From: Alteriqipengyuania flavescens
Lineage (GTDB): Bacteria; Pseudomonadota; Alphaproteobacteria; Sphingomonadales; Sphingomonadaceae
Length of the DNA: 64,000 nt
NCBI RefSeq assembly: GCF_030406725.1
Contig: NZ_CP129107.1
Coordinates: 806,001 to 870,000 of the forward strand
Direction of reading: 5' to 3'
Shown here: positions 35,363 to 42,937 of the stretch, in pieces
How the letters are laid out: each line of letters begins with the position of its first letter
Numbering within the stretch: the stretch's first letter is position 1
Program-made: the position numbers and the translations under genes
The notes under the pieces: model-generated
Databases searched by the model: none
The model's input: only the letters and a program-made list of their open reading frames with translations
Told to the model about the DNA's origin: nothing

Positions 35363-36343
35363 TCAGACGCGGTGCTCGCCCTTTATCCACCGCACCGTGC
35401 CGGACGAGGCGCGCATGACCACGCTTTCGGTCGTCATCAGCCCGCCGCGTCGGCGCTTTACCCCGTCGAGCAGCGATCCGTCGGTCACGCCGGTGGCGGC
35501 AAAGATGCAGTCGCCGCGGGCGAGGTCTTCCAGCTTGTAGATGCGGTCGAAGTCGCTGTCGGGGATGCCCCATTTGCGGGCGCGCGCCTTTTCGTCCTCG
35601 TTGCGGAAGACCAGGCGGCCGTTGAACTGGCCGCCGACGCAGCGCAGGGCGGCGGCGGCCAGCACGCCTTCAGGCGCCCCGCCGGTGCCCATGTACATAT
35701 CGATGGTCGTGTCCTCGTCCGTCGTCGCGATGACGCCGGCAACGTCCCCGTCGCCGATCAGCACGACCCCGCAGCCCAGCTCGCGCAGTTCGGCGATGAT
35801 ATTGGCGTGGCGCGGCCGGTCGAGCACGCAGACGATAATCCCGGAGGGCTCGACGCCCTTGGCCGCCGCGACCGCCTTCACATTCTCGGTGGGCGATCTG
35901 GCGAGGTCGATCACGCCCTCGGGATAGCCGGGGCCGACCGCGATCTTTTCCATGTAGGTATCGGGCGCGTTGAGCAGGCAGCCTTCCTCCGCCGCGGCCA
36001 GCACGGCAAGCGCGTTGGGGCCGGCCTTGGCCGTGATCGTGGTGCCTTCGAGCGGGTCGAGCGCGATGTCGATCTTCGGGCCCTTGCCGGGCGCGCCGCC
36101 GACCTTTTCGCCGATATAGAGCATCGGCGCCTCGTCACGCTCGCCTTCCCCGATGACCACCGTGCCGTCCATGTAAAGCTCGTCGAACGCGGCGCGCATG
36201 GCCTCCACCGCAGCGGCGTCGGCCGCCTTTTCGTCGCCGCGGCCGATCAGCTTGCTCGCGGCGATGGCGGCCGATTCCGTCACCCGGACCATTTCGAGCA
36301 CGAGGACACGGTCGAGGACGCTGGACGCGGTGGTCTTATTCAT
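35363..36343 (-). CDS. glpX: Class II fructose-1,6-bisphosphatase
   Basis: A 326-residue enzyme of gluconeogenesis. Typical blocks are VLDRVLVLEMVRVTESAAIAAS, VVIGEGERDEAPMLYIGEKVG, DIALDPLEGTTITAKAGPNALAVLA, and GTGGAPEGVLAAAALRCVGGQF. The ATG at 36343 gives MNKTTASS. In related genomes it often follows hom directly; here a + strand gene intervenes. A repeated copy of its 3' end lies downstream. Confidence 0.95.
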   Translation of the reverse strand: MNKTTASSVLDRVLVLEMVRVTESAAIAASKLIGRGDEKAADAAAVEAMRAAFDELYMDGTVVIGEGERDEAPMLYIGEKVGGAPGKGPKIDIALDPLEGTTITAKAGPNALAVLAAAEEGCLLNAPDTYMEKIAVGPGYPEGVIDLARSPTENVKAVAAAKGVEPSGIIVCVLDRPRHANIIAELRELGCGVVLIGDGDVAGVIATTDEDTTIDMYMGTGGAPEGVLAAAALRCVGGQFNGRLVFRNEDEKARARKWGIPDSDFDRIYKLEDLARGDCIFAATGVTDGSLLDGVKRRRGGLMTTESVVMRASSGTVRWIKGEHRV

Positions 36344-36441
36344 TGGCAATTCACCCGTTCTGGCAGAGGGCCACGGCAGCGTGCATAGCTATTCATGGCC
36401 GGTGCCGCGGCGCTTAGCCAGAGGCGAGGGGAAAGTCGAGC

Positions 36442-37068
36442 GTGCGAATTGACCGGTTGGCCCCGCTGGCAGCCCTGCCCCTTCTTCTGTTGCATTCACC
36501 GGCGCTGGCACAGGACCTCGACGCCCCGCCGGAACCGGGCACAGTGGAGAGCCTTGGCGTCTATCGCGCCGCGCCGCCCGACGAAATCGACCTGACTCAG
36601 GACGACCGGACCGAGCTTCCCGCCGATGCCGCCACCCCTGCCCAGCAGGAGGAATGCCGCAGGCAGCAGGAGGCGGCGATCGTGCGCGAGGAGATCGTGG
36701 TGTGCGGCGAGGTGGCCGACCAGTCCCAGTACCGGACGATGTCGCGCAAGGACGCACAGGCGCGATATGCCCGCGAAACCAATACGCAGGGCGCGTTCGG
36801 CGCGCCCGACCATGCACCCGACATTGCGGGCCCCGGCATCTTTCGCGGAAAGCCGACCATCAGCGGCGTTTGCCTGCCGCTGTCCTGCCCGAAGGCCCTG
36901 CCGCGTTTCATCGACGTTACCGCCTTGCCGATGGCCCCCGCCGGGTCCGACGCCGACCGGATCGCGCGCGGCCTGCCGCCGCTAGGCAACGAGACCGGCA
37001 CCCCACAAGAGGCTGACGAAGAAGCGCCGGCTGAGCCGGAAGACGAGGACGGATCAGTCGGCGAGTAA
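36442..37068 (+). CDS. Secreted or periplasmic protein of unknown function
   Basis: The 208-residue protein has a signal peptide (LAPLAALPLLLLHSPALAQ) and an acidic, Pro-rich mature chain. A central block EECRRQQEAAIVREEIVVCGE and later SGVCLPLSCPKALPRF contain cysteines that may form disulphides. I do not recognise the family. It starts at a GTG at 36442 after GAGGGGA, and its last 15 bases overlap convergently with the end of hom. It interrupts the usual hom-glpX pair. Confidence 0.72.
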   Translation: MRIDRLAPLAALPLLLLHSPALAQDLDAPPEPGTVESLGVYRAAPPDEIDLTQDDRTELPADAATPAQQEECRRQQEAAIVREEIVVCGEVADQSQYRTMSRKDAQARYARETNTQGAFGAPDHAPDIAGPGIFRGKPTISGVCLPLSCPKALPRFIDVTALPMAPAGSDADRIARGLPPLGNETGTPQEADEEAPAEPEDEDGSVGE

Positions 37069-38400
37069 CTGCAGCGCCAGCGGCGCGTCGGTCAACACGT
37101 CCGATCCGCCGAGCGCTTCGAGCGCATCGCGCACGCAGCTTTCGCGGCCGTGGTGCGAGACCATCATCACCAGTACCTCGCCGCCGTCGGCCGACTGGCC
37201 GCGCTGCATCATCGTTTCGATCGACACCCCGGCATCGCGCATCGCGGCGGTCAGTTCGGCCAGCACGCCGGGCCGGTCGTAGACGCTGAAGCGCAGGTAG
37301 AAGCGCGCCTCGTTGGCGCCGTGGTCGGCGCGCCGGGCCTCCATCAGCCGATCCGTCGGCACAGCGAAGGCCGGGCCGGTCATGCCACGCGCGAGATCGA
37401 CCAGGTCAGCAGCCACCGCGCTCGCCGTCGGCTCGGCCCCCGCGCCCGCACCCTGGAACAGCAGGCGGCCGGCGAAATCGCCTTCCACCACCACCGCGTT
37501 GGTCGGGCCGGTCACATGGGCCAGCGGATGACCGAGCGGGACCAGCATCGGAGCGACCTTCTGCAGCAATGCGCCTTCTGCCCCGCCGCTCGGCCGCGCC
37601 ATGGCGACGAGGCGGATGACGTGGCCGAGCCGCGCCGCTTCCGCCACGTCGGCAGGGCGCAACCGGTCGATCCCCTCCGTCTTCACGCCGGCGAAATCGA
37701 GCTGCGTGCCGAAACCGATCGCGGCGAGGATGGCGAGCTTGTGCGCCGCGTCAATCCCGCCGATGTCGAAGCTGGGGTCCGCCTCGGCGTAGCCCTTCTC
37801 TTGCGCCTCGCCGAGGACGTCGGCAAAGGCGCGCCCGCTCGTTTCCATCTCGCTGAGGATGAAATTGCTGGTCCCGTTGAGGATGCCGTAGAGCCGCTCG
37901 ACCCGGTTGGCCGCCGCGCCTTCACGCAGCCCCTTCACCACCGGGATCCCGCCCGCAACCGCCGCCTCGAAAAGAAGCGCGGCATCGTTGGCTTCGGCAA
38001 GCTGGGCAAGCTCGTGCCCGTGCTCGGCGATCAGCGCCTTGTTCGCCGTGACGAAGGCCTTGCCGGCGCCGAGCGTGGCCCGCGCGAGATCGAGCGCGGC
38101 GCCGGACGACCCGCCGACCACTTCCACCACCACGTCGACATCGCCGCGCGCAGCAAGCGCCGTCATGTCGTTTTCCCAGGCGAAGCCCGACAGGTCGACA
38201 CCGCGATCCCGTCCCCGCTCCCTGGCGGATACCGCAGTCACCGCCAGCGAAACGCCGCCACGTTCGGCCAGAAGCGCGCTGTTCCCTTCGATCAGGCGCA
38301 GCAACCCCACCCCGACCGTGCCGAGGCCGGCAAGCCCGATCCTGAGCGGTTGTGTCATGTCGTCGATCATTCCGTCGGCCATCGTCATCGCCTCGCCCAT
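37054..38400 (-). CDS. hom: Homoserine dehydrogenase
   Basis: The 448-residue enzyme reduces aspartate semialdehyde to homoserine. The N-terminal Rossmann motif is GLAGLGTVGVGLL; AAVAGGIPVVKGLREG, YGILNGTSNFILSEME and YAEADPSFDIGGIDAAHKLAILA form the catalytic part. A C-terminal ACT domain (FYLRFSVYDRPGVLAELTAAMRDAGVSIE) suggests threonine feedback. Several in-frame ATGs exist near the start; the one at 38358 (MTQPLRIGLAGLG) is also plausible. The 3' end overlaps the opposite gene by 15 bases. Confidence 0.94.
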   Translation of the reverse strand: MGEAMTMADGMIDDMTQPLRIGLAGLGTVGVGLLRLIEGNSALLAERGGVSLAVTAVSARERGRDRGVDLSGFAWENDMTALAARGDVDVVVEVVGGSSGAALDLARATLGAGKAFVTANKALIAEHGHELAQLAEANDAALLFEAAVAGGIPVVKGLREGAAANRVERLYGILNGTSNFILSEMETSGRAFADVLGEAQEKGYAEADPSFDIGGIDAAHKLAILAAIGFGTQLDFAGVKTEGIDRLRPADVAEAARLGHVIRLVAMARPSGGAEGALLQKVAPMLVPLGHPLAHVTGPTNAVVVEGDFAGRLLFQGAGAGAEPTASAVAADLVDLARGMTGPAFAVPTDRLMEARRADHGANEARFYLRFSVYDRPGVLAELTAAMRDAGVSIETMMQRGQSADGGEVLVMMVSHHGRESCVRDALEALGGSDVLTDAPLALQLLAD

Positions 38401-38445
38401 AGCGCAGCCGCGCCCGATGGCGAGACAGTTAAGCTAGTGAGATGG

Positions 38446-39303
38446 CTAGGTGCGGTTGCGCAGACAGGGCCCAAGACCGTCGCGCACGACGCGGTAGTCG
38501 GATTCGGCCCGCGCACGGTCCTGCGCGCTTTCGGTCAGCAAAACGCCGGACGGCAGGCTATCCGGGAGGCTGCAGGCGAGGCGATACCACTCGAGAGTGC
38601 CATTGGCGGGCGCCGCCGCCGACTGATCGACGATCTCGCTCCATGACACGCCCCAGCGCGGCTGCTGCCCCGGGCGGCGCAGGATCGTCGCGGTGACCGT
38701 GGCGTCGTCGGGGCTCGCAAAGAAAATTTGCGTCTCCGATTCGCCGGCCAGGTTGCCAGGCACGGACAGCACGTCGCGCACGCCCGACACGCGCGGCGGC
38801 GCGTCCGCGGCGCTCAGCTGGGACATCACAGCCAAGGTCTGCTCGATCAGGCTCGGCGTTGCCGGAAGCTGCGCATCGGGCGCGATCAGCTGGATTTCGC
38901 CCGGAACGCGCCCCACCTTTGCGAAGACGATGACCGGAGCCTTTTCGATCTTGGGAGGTTCGCCTTCGGCATCCAGCGGCAGGTCGACGAGATAGGTAAG
39001 GACTTCGCCCACCGGTGCCTGCGAATACAGCAGCCGCTGCGTCTCCCCCTCGACGTAGAAGCGCACCATGCCTGGCGCGACATTCGGCGCGCGCTCCGGC
39101 TTCAGCGCGACCGCCTCGGCGATATTGACCACCGCGACCAGATCCGCCGCTTCGCCATAGGTGACGAAATCGGCGTAGGTCGGCGCCGGGCCCGCCGCGA
39201 CCGGCGGCAGGCTGCGGATCTCGTCGCCGCCCCCGCCGATGCAGGCAGAAACTGCGAGAGCCAGCGGCGGAAGGGCGAGCAGGTTGAAAAGGCGCTTGGG
39301 CAT
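38446..39303 (-). CDS. Putative lipoprotein of unknown function
   Basis: The 285-residue protein has a signal peptide ending LALAVSAC, a lipobox. The mature chain is mostly soluble, with FVTYGEAADLVAVVNIAEAVAL and VIVFAKVGRVPGEIQLIAPDAQLPATPSL. Two C-terminal cysteines (LACSLPDS and GPCLRNRT) may pair. No family recognised. It sits 45 bases before the hom start on the same strand, so it may be transcribed with hom. Confidence 0.7.
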   Translation of the reverse strand: MPKRLFNLLALPPLALAVSACIGGGGDEIRSLPPVAAGPAPTYADFVTYGEAADLVAVVNIAEAVALKPERAPNVAPGMVRFYVEGETQRLLYSQAPVGEVLTYLVDLPLDAEGEPPKIEKAPVIVFAKVGRVPGEIQLIAPDAQLPATPSLIEQTLAVMSQLSAADAPPRVSGVRDVLSVPGNLAGESETQIFFASPDDATVTATILRRPGQQPRWGVSWSEIVDQSAAAPANGTLEWYRLACSLPDSLPSGVLLTESAQDRARAESDYRVVRDGLGPCLRNRT

Positions 39304-39631
39304 GGTCTCTCCGGTAACGGGACGGCGATGAACGGAACCTATCTGGCGTGCAGGAGGTTGCGAGTAAAGACGGCCTTCAAAGCGGACCGGCGCGCGTTAA
39401 CCTTTCGATAAACCGTTTGCGTTGCCGCGAGCTATCCCGCTAAGGGGCGCCCGTCCGGAGCCGGGACGTACAAGGGCTTCGGGCCGGGCCATCGCGGCCT
39501 TCGGGGAGTTGGATTGCGCCGCCTTCGCGGACATTCTCGCTAGACTCGGAGACGGCAGAAGGGGATGTTATCTCCCCGACTCGACCAAACGCGTTGGGTC
39601 CTTGGGATTGGCAATGGAGTGATGCAACTGA
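39304..39631 (+). other. 328-base divergent intergenic region upstream of tonB
   Basis: It separates the lipoprotein gene on the - strand from tonB on the + strand and should hold both promoters. I see a small hairpin (GGGGA / TCCCC near 39560-39576) but no clear Fur box or recognisable sigma-70 promoter. GGAG 12 bases before the tonB ATG is the likely ribosome site. Confidence 0.5.
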
Positions 39632-40339
39632 ATGGCTTATGCTGACCAACAGATGAGCGGGAACAAGATTGTCTCGATCATTATCGTTGCGCTCATCCAT
39701 ATCCTCGTCGGTTACGTCTTGATCAGCGGCCTCGCCCTTTCTGCGGCGAAGAACGTGATCGAACGTGTGACCACGGTGGATATCGAAGAGCCGGAACCCG
39801 AGCCGACGGAAGAGCCGCCGCCGCCGGACGAGCCGCCGCCGGAAACGGTGCCGCCGCCAGTCACCGTGCCGCCGCCGCCGACGCAGATTAATCGGGCGCA
39901 GCCCGATCGCCAGACGACGTCGGAATCGCCGCCGCCGCGGCCTCCGGCCAGCTCCGCGCCGCCTCCGGGCCCGCCTCCGGGTCCGCCGCCGCCACCGCCT
40001 CCGCCGCCTCCTCCTCCGCCCCCGCCCCCGCCGCCTTCTCAGGCACGTGGTGTGCAGCCGGACAACCAAGGGCGCTGGGCAGGCCAGATCCAGAGCAACT
40101 ATCCTTCGCGCGCCCTTCGTGCCGGCGACGAGGGTACCGTCCGGCTCACCGTTCGTGTCGGCTCGAACGGTCGGGTGGAAAGTTGCAGCGTGACCGGGTC
40201 TTCGGGCTCCAGCGCGCTGGACGATGCGGCCTGTCGCGGGATGGAACGCTATGCTCGCTTCAAACCGGCCCTGAACGACGCGGGTCAGCCGATCTCGTCG
40301 TCCTACAGTACCGCCATTCGCTACCAGATCCCGCGTTGA
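39632..40339 (+). CDS. tonB: TonB energy transducer
   Basis: A 235-residue TonB: one N-terminal membrane helix (IVSIIIVALIHILVGYVLISGLAL), a periplasmic Pro-rich region with EPEPEPTEEPPPP and a long proline run, and a C-terminal domain (SNYPSRALRAGDEGTVRLTVRVGSNGRVESCSVTGSSG, then ARFKPALNDAG). It passes proton-motive energy to outer membrane receptors. It is first in a tonB-exbB-exbD-exbD set. Confidence 0.95.
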   Translation: MAYADQQMSGNKIVSIIIVALIHILVGYVLISGLALSAAKNVIERVTTVDIEEPEPEPTEEPPPPDEPPPETVPPPVTVPPPPTQINRAQPDRQTTSESPPPRPPASSAPPPGPPPGPPPPPPPPPPPPPPPPPPSQARGVQPDNQGRWAGQIQSNYPSRALRAGDEGTVRLTVRVGSNGRVESCSVTGSSGSSALDDAACRGMERYARFKPALNDAGQPISSSYSTAIRYQIPR

Positions 40340-40392
40340 TGGCGGCGGCGTAGCTAGATTTACGAATTCAATTTTCTGAGAGGAAATTCGCA

Positions 40393-41214
40393 ATGCTTAT
40401 CGAAATCATGGCCGCCGCAGGCGGTGAAGAAGTGAAGAACCAGTTCGGTTTCTGGGAAGCCATGGAACAGGGCGGTCCGATCGCCTGGGCCATCTTCGGC
40501 GTCCTTGTGATCATGTCGGTCGGTTCCTTTTACATCCTGTTCACCAAGCTGTTCGAACAGCAGAAGGTGATGAACCAGTACAAGGACACCCGCTCCAAGT
40601 TCTGGCGTGCGGGCAGCATCGACGAAGGTGCGACGAAGCTCGAAAAGAACAGTGCCTGGCGCCAGCTTGTCGACGATGCGCGTGAAGCCAAGTCGGAACA
40701 CGCCAAGATGACCGACGACGTGGAAGCCCACGACTGGCTGCACGGCTCGATGGCTCGCAGCGAAGCAGCGATCAACGCGAAGCTCGCCGGCGGCCTGCCG
40801 TTCCTCGCATCGGTCGGTGCAACGGCACCGTTCGTCGGCCTGCTCGGTACGGTGATCGGTATCTACCGCGCTCTCATCAACATCGGCCTCGCCGGTTCGG
40901 CCTCGATCGACAAGGTTGCCGGCCCCGTCGGTGAAGCGCTGATCATGACCGCCATCGGCCTGCTCGTGGCCGTGCCGGCCGTGCTTGCCTACAACTGGCT
41001 GCAGAGCCGCAACCGTCGCATCGCCGCGATGCTCAGCGGTTTCTCGAACGAACTGATGGCCAACATCACTTCGAACGGTGCGGTGAAGCCGAAGGTGATG
41101 ACCGCTACGTCGACCCAGGCAGCCGGCAAGGCAGCTGCCACGAAGCCGACCACGGCGACGGCAGCCCGTCCGGCGACGACCACGACGACCACGACGACCA
41201 AGCCGAAGGCATAA
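40393..41214 (+). CDS. exbB: ExbB/TolQ/MotA-type proton channel protein
   Basis: This 273-residue protein has three membrane helices: GPIAWAIFGVLVIMSVGSFYILF, then GGLPFLASVGATAPFVGLLGTVIGIYRAL, and ALIMTAIGLLVAVPAVLAYNW, the standard ExbB signatures. The C-terminal ~35 residues are a Lys/Ala/Thr-rich tail ending in repeated TTT and K, probably disordered and cytoplasmic. It follows tonB by 53 bases and precedes two exbD copies. Confidence 0.95.
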   Translation: MLIEIMAAAGGEEVKNQFGFWEAMEQGGPIAWAIFGVLVIMSVGSFYILFTKLFEQQKVMNQYKDTRSKFWRAGSIDEGATKLEKNSAWRQLVDDAREAKSEHAKMTDDVEAHDWLHGSMARSEAAINAKLAGGLPFLASVGATAPFVGLLGTVIGIYRALINIGLAGSASIDKVAGPVGEALIMTAIGLLVAVPAVLAYNWLQSRNRRIAAMLSGFSNELMANITSNGAVKPKVMTATSTQAAGKAAATKPTTATAARPATTTTTTTTKPKA

Positions 41215-41235
41215 CGGCGCCTCGTCAATTGCGAT

Positions 41236-41262
41236 GAGAGGGCGGCCATGAGCCGCCCTCTC
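41236..41262 (+). terminator. Stable hairpin between exbB and the first exbD
   Basis: A perfect 11-bp stem (GAGAGGGCGGC / GCCGCCCTCTC) with loop CATGA lies 21 bases after exbB. There is no T run; it may partly terminate transcription or stabilise the upstream mRNA, which would lower ExbD relative to ExbB, as the ExbB pentamer:ExbD stoichiometry needs. Confidence 0.6.
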
Positions 41263-41297
41263 CCGACAAAACGAAGTTTTGAGACAGGACGAAAACC

Positions 41298-41831
41298 ATG
41301 GCAATTTCAATGGGCGGCGGCGGTGAAGAGACGCCGATGTCGGACATCAACACGACGCCACTCGTGGACGTCATGCTGGTGCTCCTGATCATCTTTCTCA
41401 TCGCCGTTCCTGTCGCCATCCAGACGATCGAAAAGCTGAATATCCCGGTGTTCGAGTCGATCGAATCGAAGGACAAGGTGGAAAATCTGCAGCTGACCGT
41501 CAGCACCACCGACGATGCCGGCCGCAGCGCCGGCGAGCCGGGTTACCAGGGCGCCTCGCGCAATGGCGATTGCCGCGTCTACTTCAACAATATCGCGCCG
41601 GTGGATTCGACCCAGCTTTACGAGCGTGCCGTCGGCCGCATCGACAATCTGATCGAGCAGGCAGGTAGCGTGGAAGCCTTGGTCGAAGACCCGGAGCGTA
41701 TTCCGCAGGTCCACATCCGCGGCGACGCAAACGCACCTTGGCGCTGCATCGCAGGCACGATCTACCAGGTGCAGGCAGCCGGTTTTCCGGTCGTCGGCTT
41801 CATTTCCAATCCGACCGAGCCCGGCATCTAA
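41298..41831 (+). CDS. exbD: ExbD/TolR-type transporter protein, copy 1
   Basis: The 177-residue protein has a short cytoplasmic end, one membrane helix with the conserved Asp (MSDINTTPLVDVMLVLLIIFLIAVPVAIQ), and a periplasmic domain. The periplasmic part has an insert with two Cys (NGDCRVYFNN and APWRCIAGT). It ends VQAAGFPVVGFISNP, matching the ExbD C-terminal strand. It forms the proton channel with ExbB. Confidence 0.92.
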   Translation: MAISMGGGGEETPMSDINTTPLVDVMLVLLIIFLIAVPVAIQTIEKLNIPVFESIESKDKVENLQLTVSTTDDAGRSAGEPGYQGASRNGDCRVYFNNIAPVDSTQLYERAVGRIDNLIEQAGSVEALVEDPERIPQVHIRGDANAPWRCIAGTIYQVQAAGFPVVGFISNPTEPGI

Positions 41832-41876
41832 GCCGCGCATACGGTACGGATAGAAAGAGTTAAGGAGTAACACCCC

Positions 41877-42341
41877 ATGGCAATGTCAGGCGGCAAGGAC
41901 GATGGCAGCCCGATGATGGAAATGAACACGACGCCGTTGATCGACGTCATGCTCGTTCTCCTCATCATGTTCATCATCACCATTCCCGTGGCGACGCACT
42001 CGGTCGACATCGACATGCCGGTGCCGAACGACCAGCCGCTCCCGGACCAGCCGGATCCGATCAAGAACAAGATCCTGCTGACCGAAGACGACCGCATCCT
42101 GTGGAACGGTGACGAGATCAACCAGCAGCAGCTGGTGAACCTTCTCGCGGAAACGCTTCGTTTCGAAGTCGAGCCGGAACTGCAGTACGAACCCTATCCG
42201 GCCGCAAGTTATGACCGGGCGGCCAAGGTCCTGCAGATCATCAAGACGTCCGGCGTGAGCAAGTTCGGCTTCGTCGGCAACGAACAGTATCGCAACTTCG
42301 GCACGGGTGGCCCCGCCAACCCCGTGGGCGGCGCCAACTAG
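41877..42341 (+). CDS. exbD: ExbD/TolR-type transporter protein, copy 2
   Basis: A 154-residue ExbD with MEMNTTPLIDVMLVLLIMFIITIPVATHSVDIDMP covering the membrane helix and its Asp, followed by a periplasmic domain with KILLTEDDRILWNGDEIN and the ending IIKTSGVSKFGFVGNEQY. Two different ExbDs beside one ExbB are typical of sphingomonads and xanthomonads. It starts 45 bases after copy 1 and is followed by an intrinsic terminator. Confidence 0.93.
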   Translation: MAMSGGKDDGSPMMEMNTTPLIDVMLVLLIMFIITIPVATHSVDIDMPVPNDQPLPDQPDPIKNKILLTEDDRILWNGDEINQQQLVNLLAETLRFEVEPELQYEPYPAASYDRAAKVLQIIKTSGVSKFGFVGNEQYRNFGTGGPANPVGGAN

Positions 42342-42366
42342 GCTCCGCGACCAGAGAAACACCGGG

Positions 42367-42391
42367 AAGGGCGGCTTCGGCCGCCCTTTTT
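42367..42391 (+). terminator. Intrinsic terminator of the tonB-exbBDD operon
   Basis: A perfect stem GGGCGGC / GCCGCCC closes a TTCG tetraloop and is followed by five T. It lies about 28 bases after the second exbD stop. Confidence 0.92.
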
Positions 42392-42504
42392 GTTGCGCGC
42401 CGCATGTGACGTTCGTCCGAGGCCGACGCATCGCGCTCCAAACAGCCCCGATGCATTCGCCACCCCATATAATACGTTATTACATCCAATGTGGGAGGTG
42501 AGCG

Positions 42505-42925
42505 ATGACCGACACGCGATCCGGCACGATGGGCGAGATGAACACCACGCCGCTGATCGACGTGCTGCTGGTCCTCCTGGTCATGTTCATTATCACCATC
42601 CCGGTCGCCACCCACTCGGTCGATATCGATATCGGTGCCGACGGGACGCCGCCCGTCATCCCGATCGATCCGATCAAGAACAAGGTTGTCATCACGACCG
42701 ACGGCGCCCTCCTTTGGAACGGCGAGCCGACCGGAGAGGCCGGCCTGATGCAGGCGCTGCAAGACACCAAGTCGATGCGACCCGCGCCCGAATTGTAGTT
42801 CGAGGCCTTCGCCGATGCGCCCTACAACGCTGCCGCTCGCACGCTGCGGCTGGTGAAGGCGAGCGGGGTGAGCAATTTCGGCTTCGTCGGCAACGAACCG
42901 CCAGTTCGCCGCTGCCGCCGAATAA
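42505..42925 (+). pseudogene. Third exbD copy, broken by a nonsense codon and a frameshift
   Basis: The frame opens as a good ExbD (MGEMNTTPLIDVLLVLLVMFIITIPVATHS) but stops at TAG at 42796 after 97 residues. The next bases continue in the same frame with FEAFADAPYNAAARTLRLVKASGVSNFGFVGNE, clearly the ExbD C-terminal part; the aligned intact copy has Gln at the stop, so CAG to TAG is likely. A second lesion, an apparent extra C near 42898, moves the last ten residues (RQFAAAAE) to another frame. It lies beyond the operon terminator. A truncated 97-residue product with an intact membrane helix could still be made. Confidence 0.85.
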
Positions 42926-42937
42926 GCGCAAGCACGG

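Noticed and set aside
37150-38646. A 498-codon open frame on the + strand
   Set aside because: It is antisense to hom and part of the lipoprotein gene and is rich in Arg/His/Gly, typical of a shadow frame.
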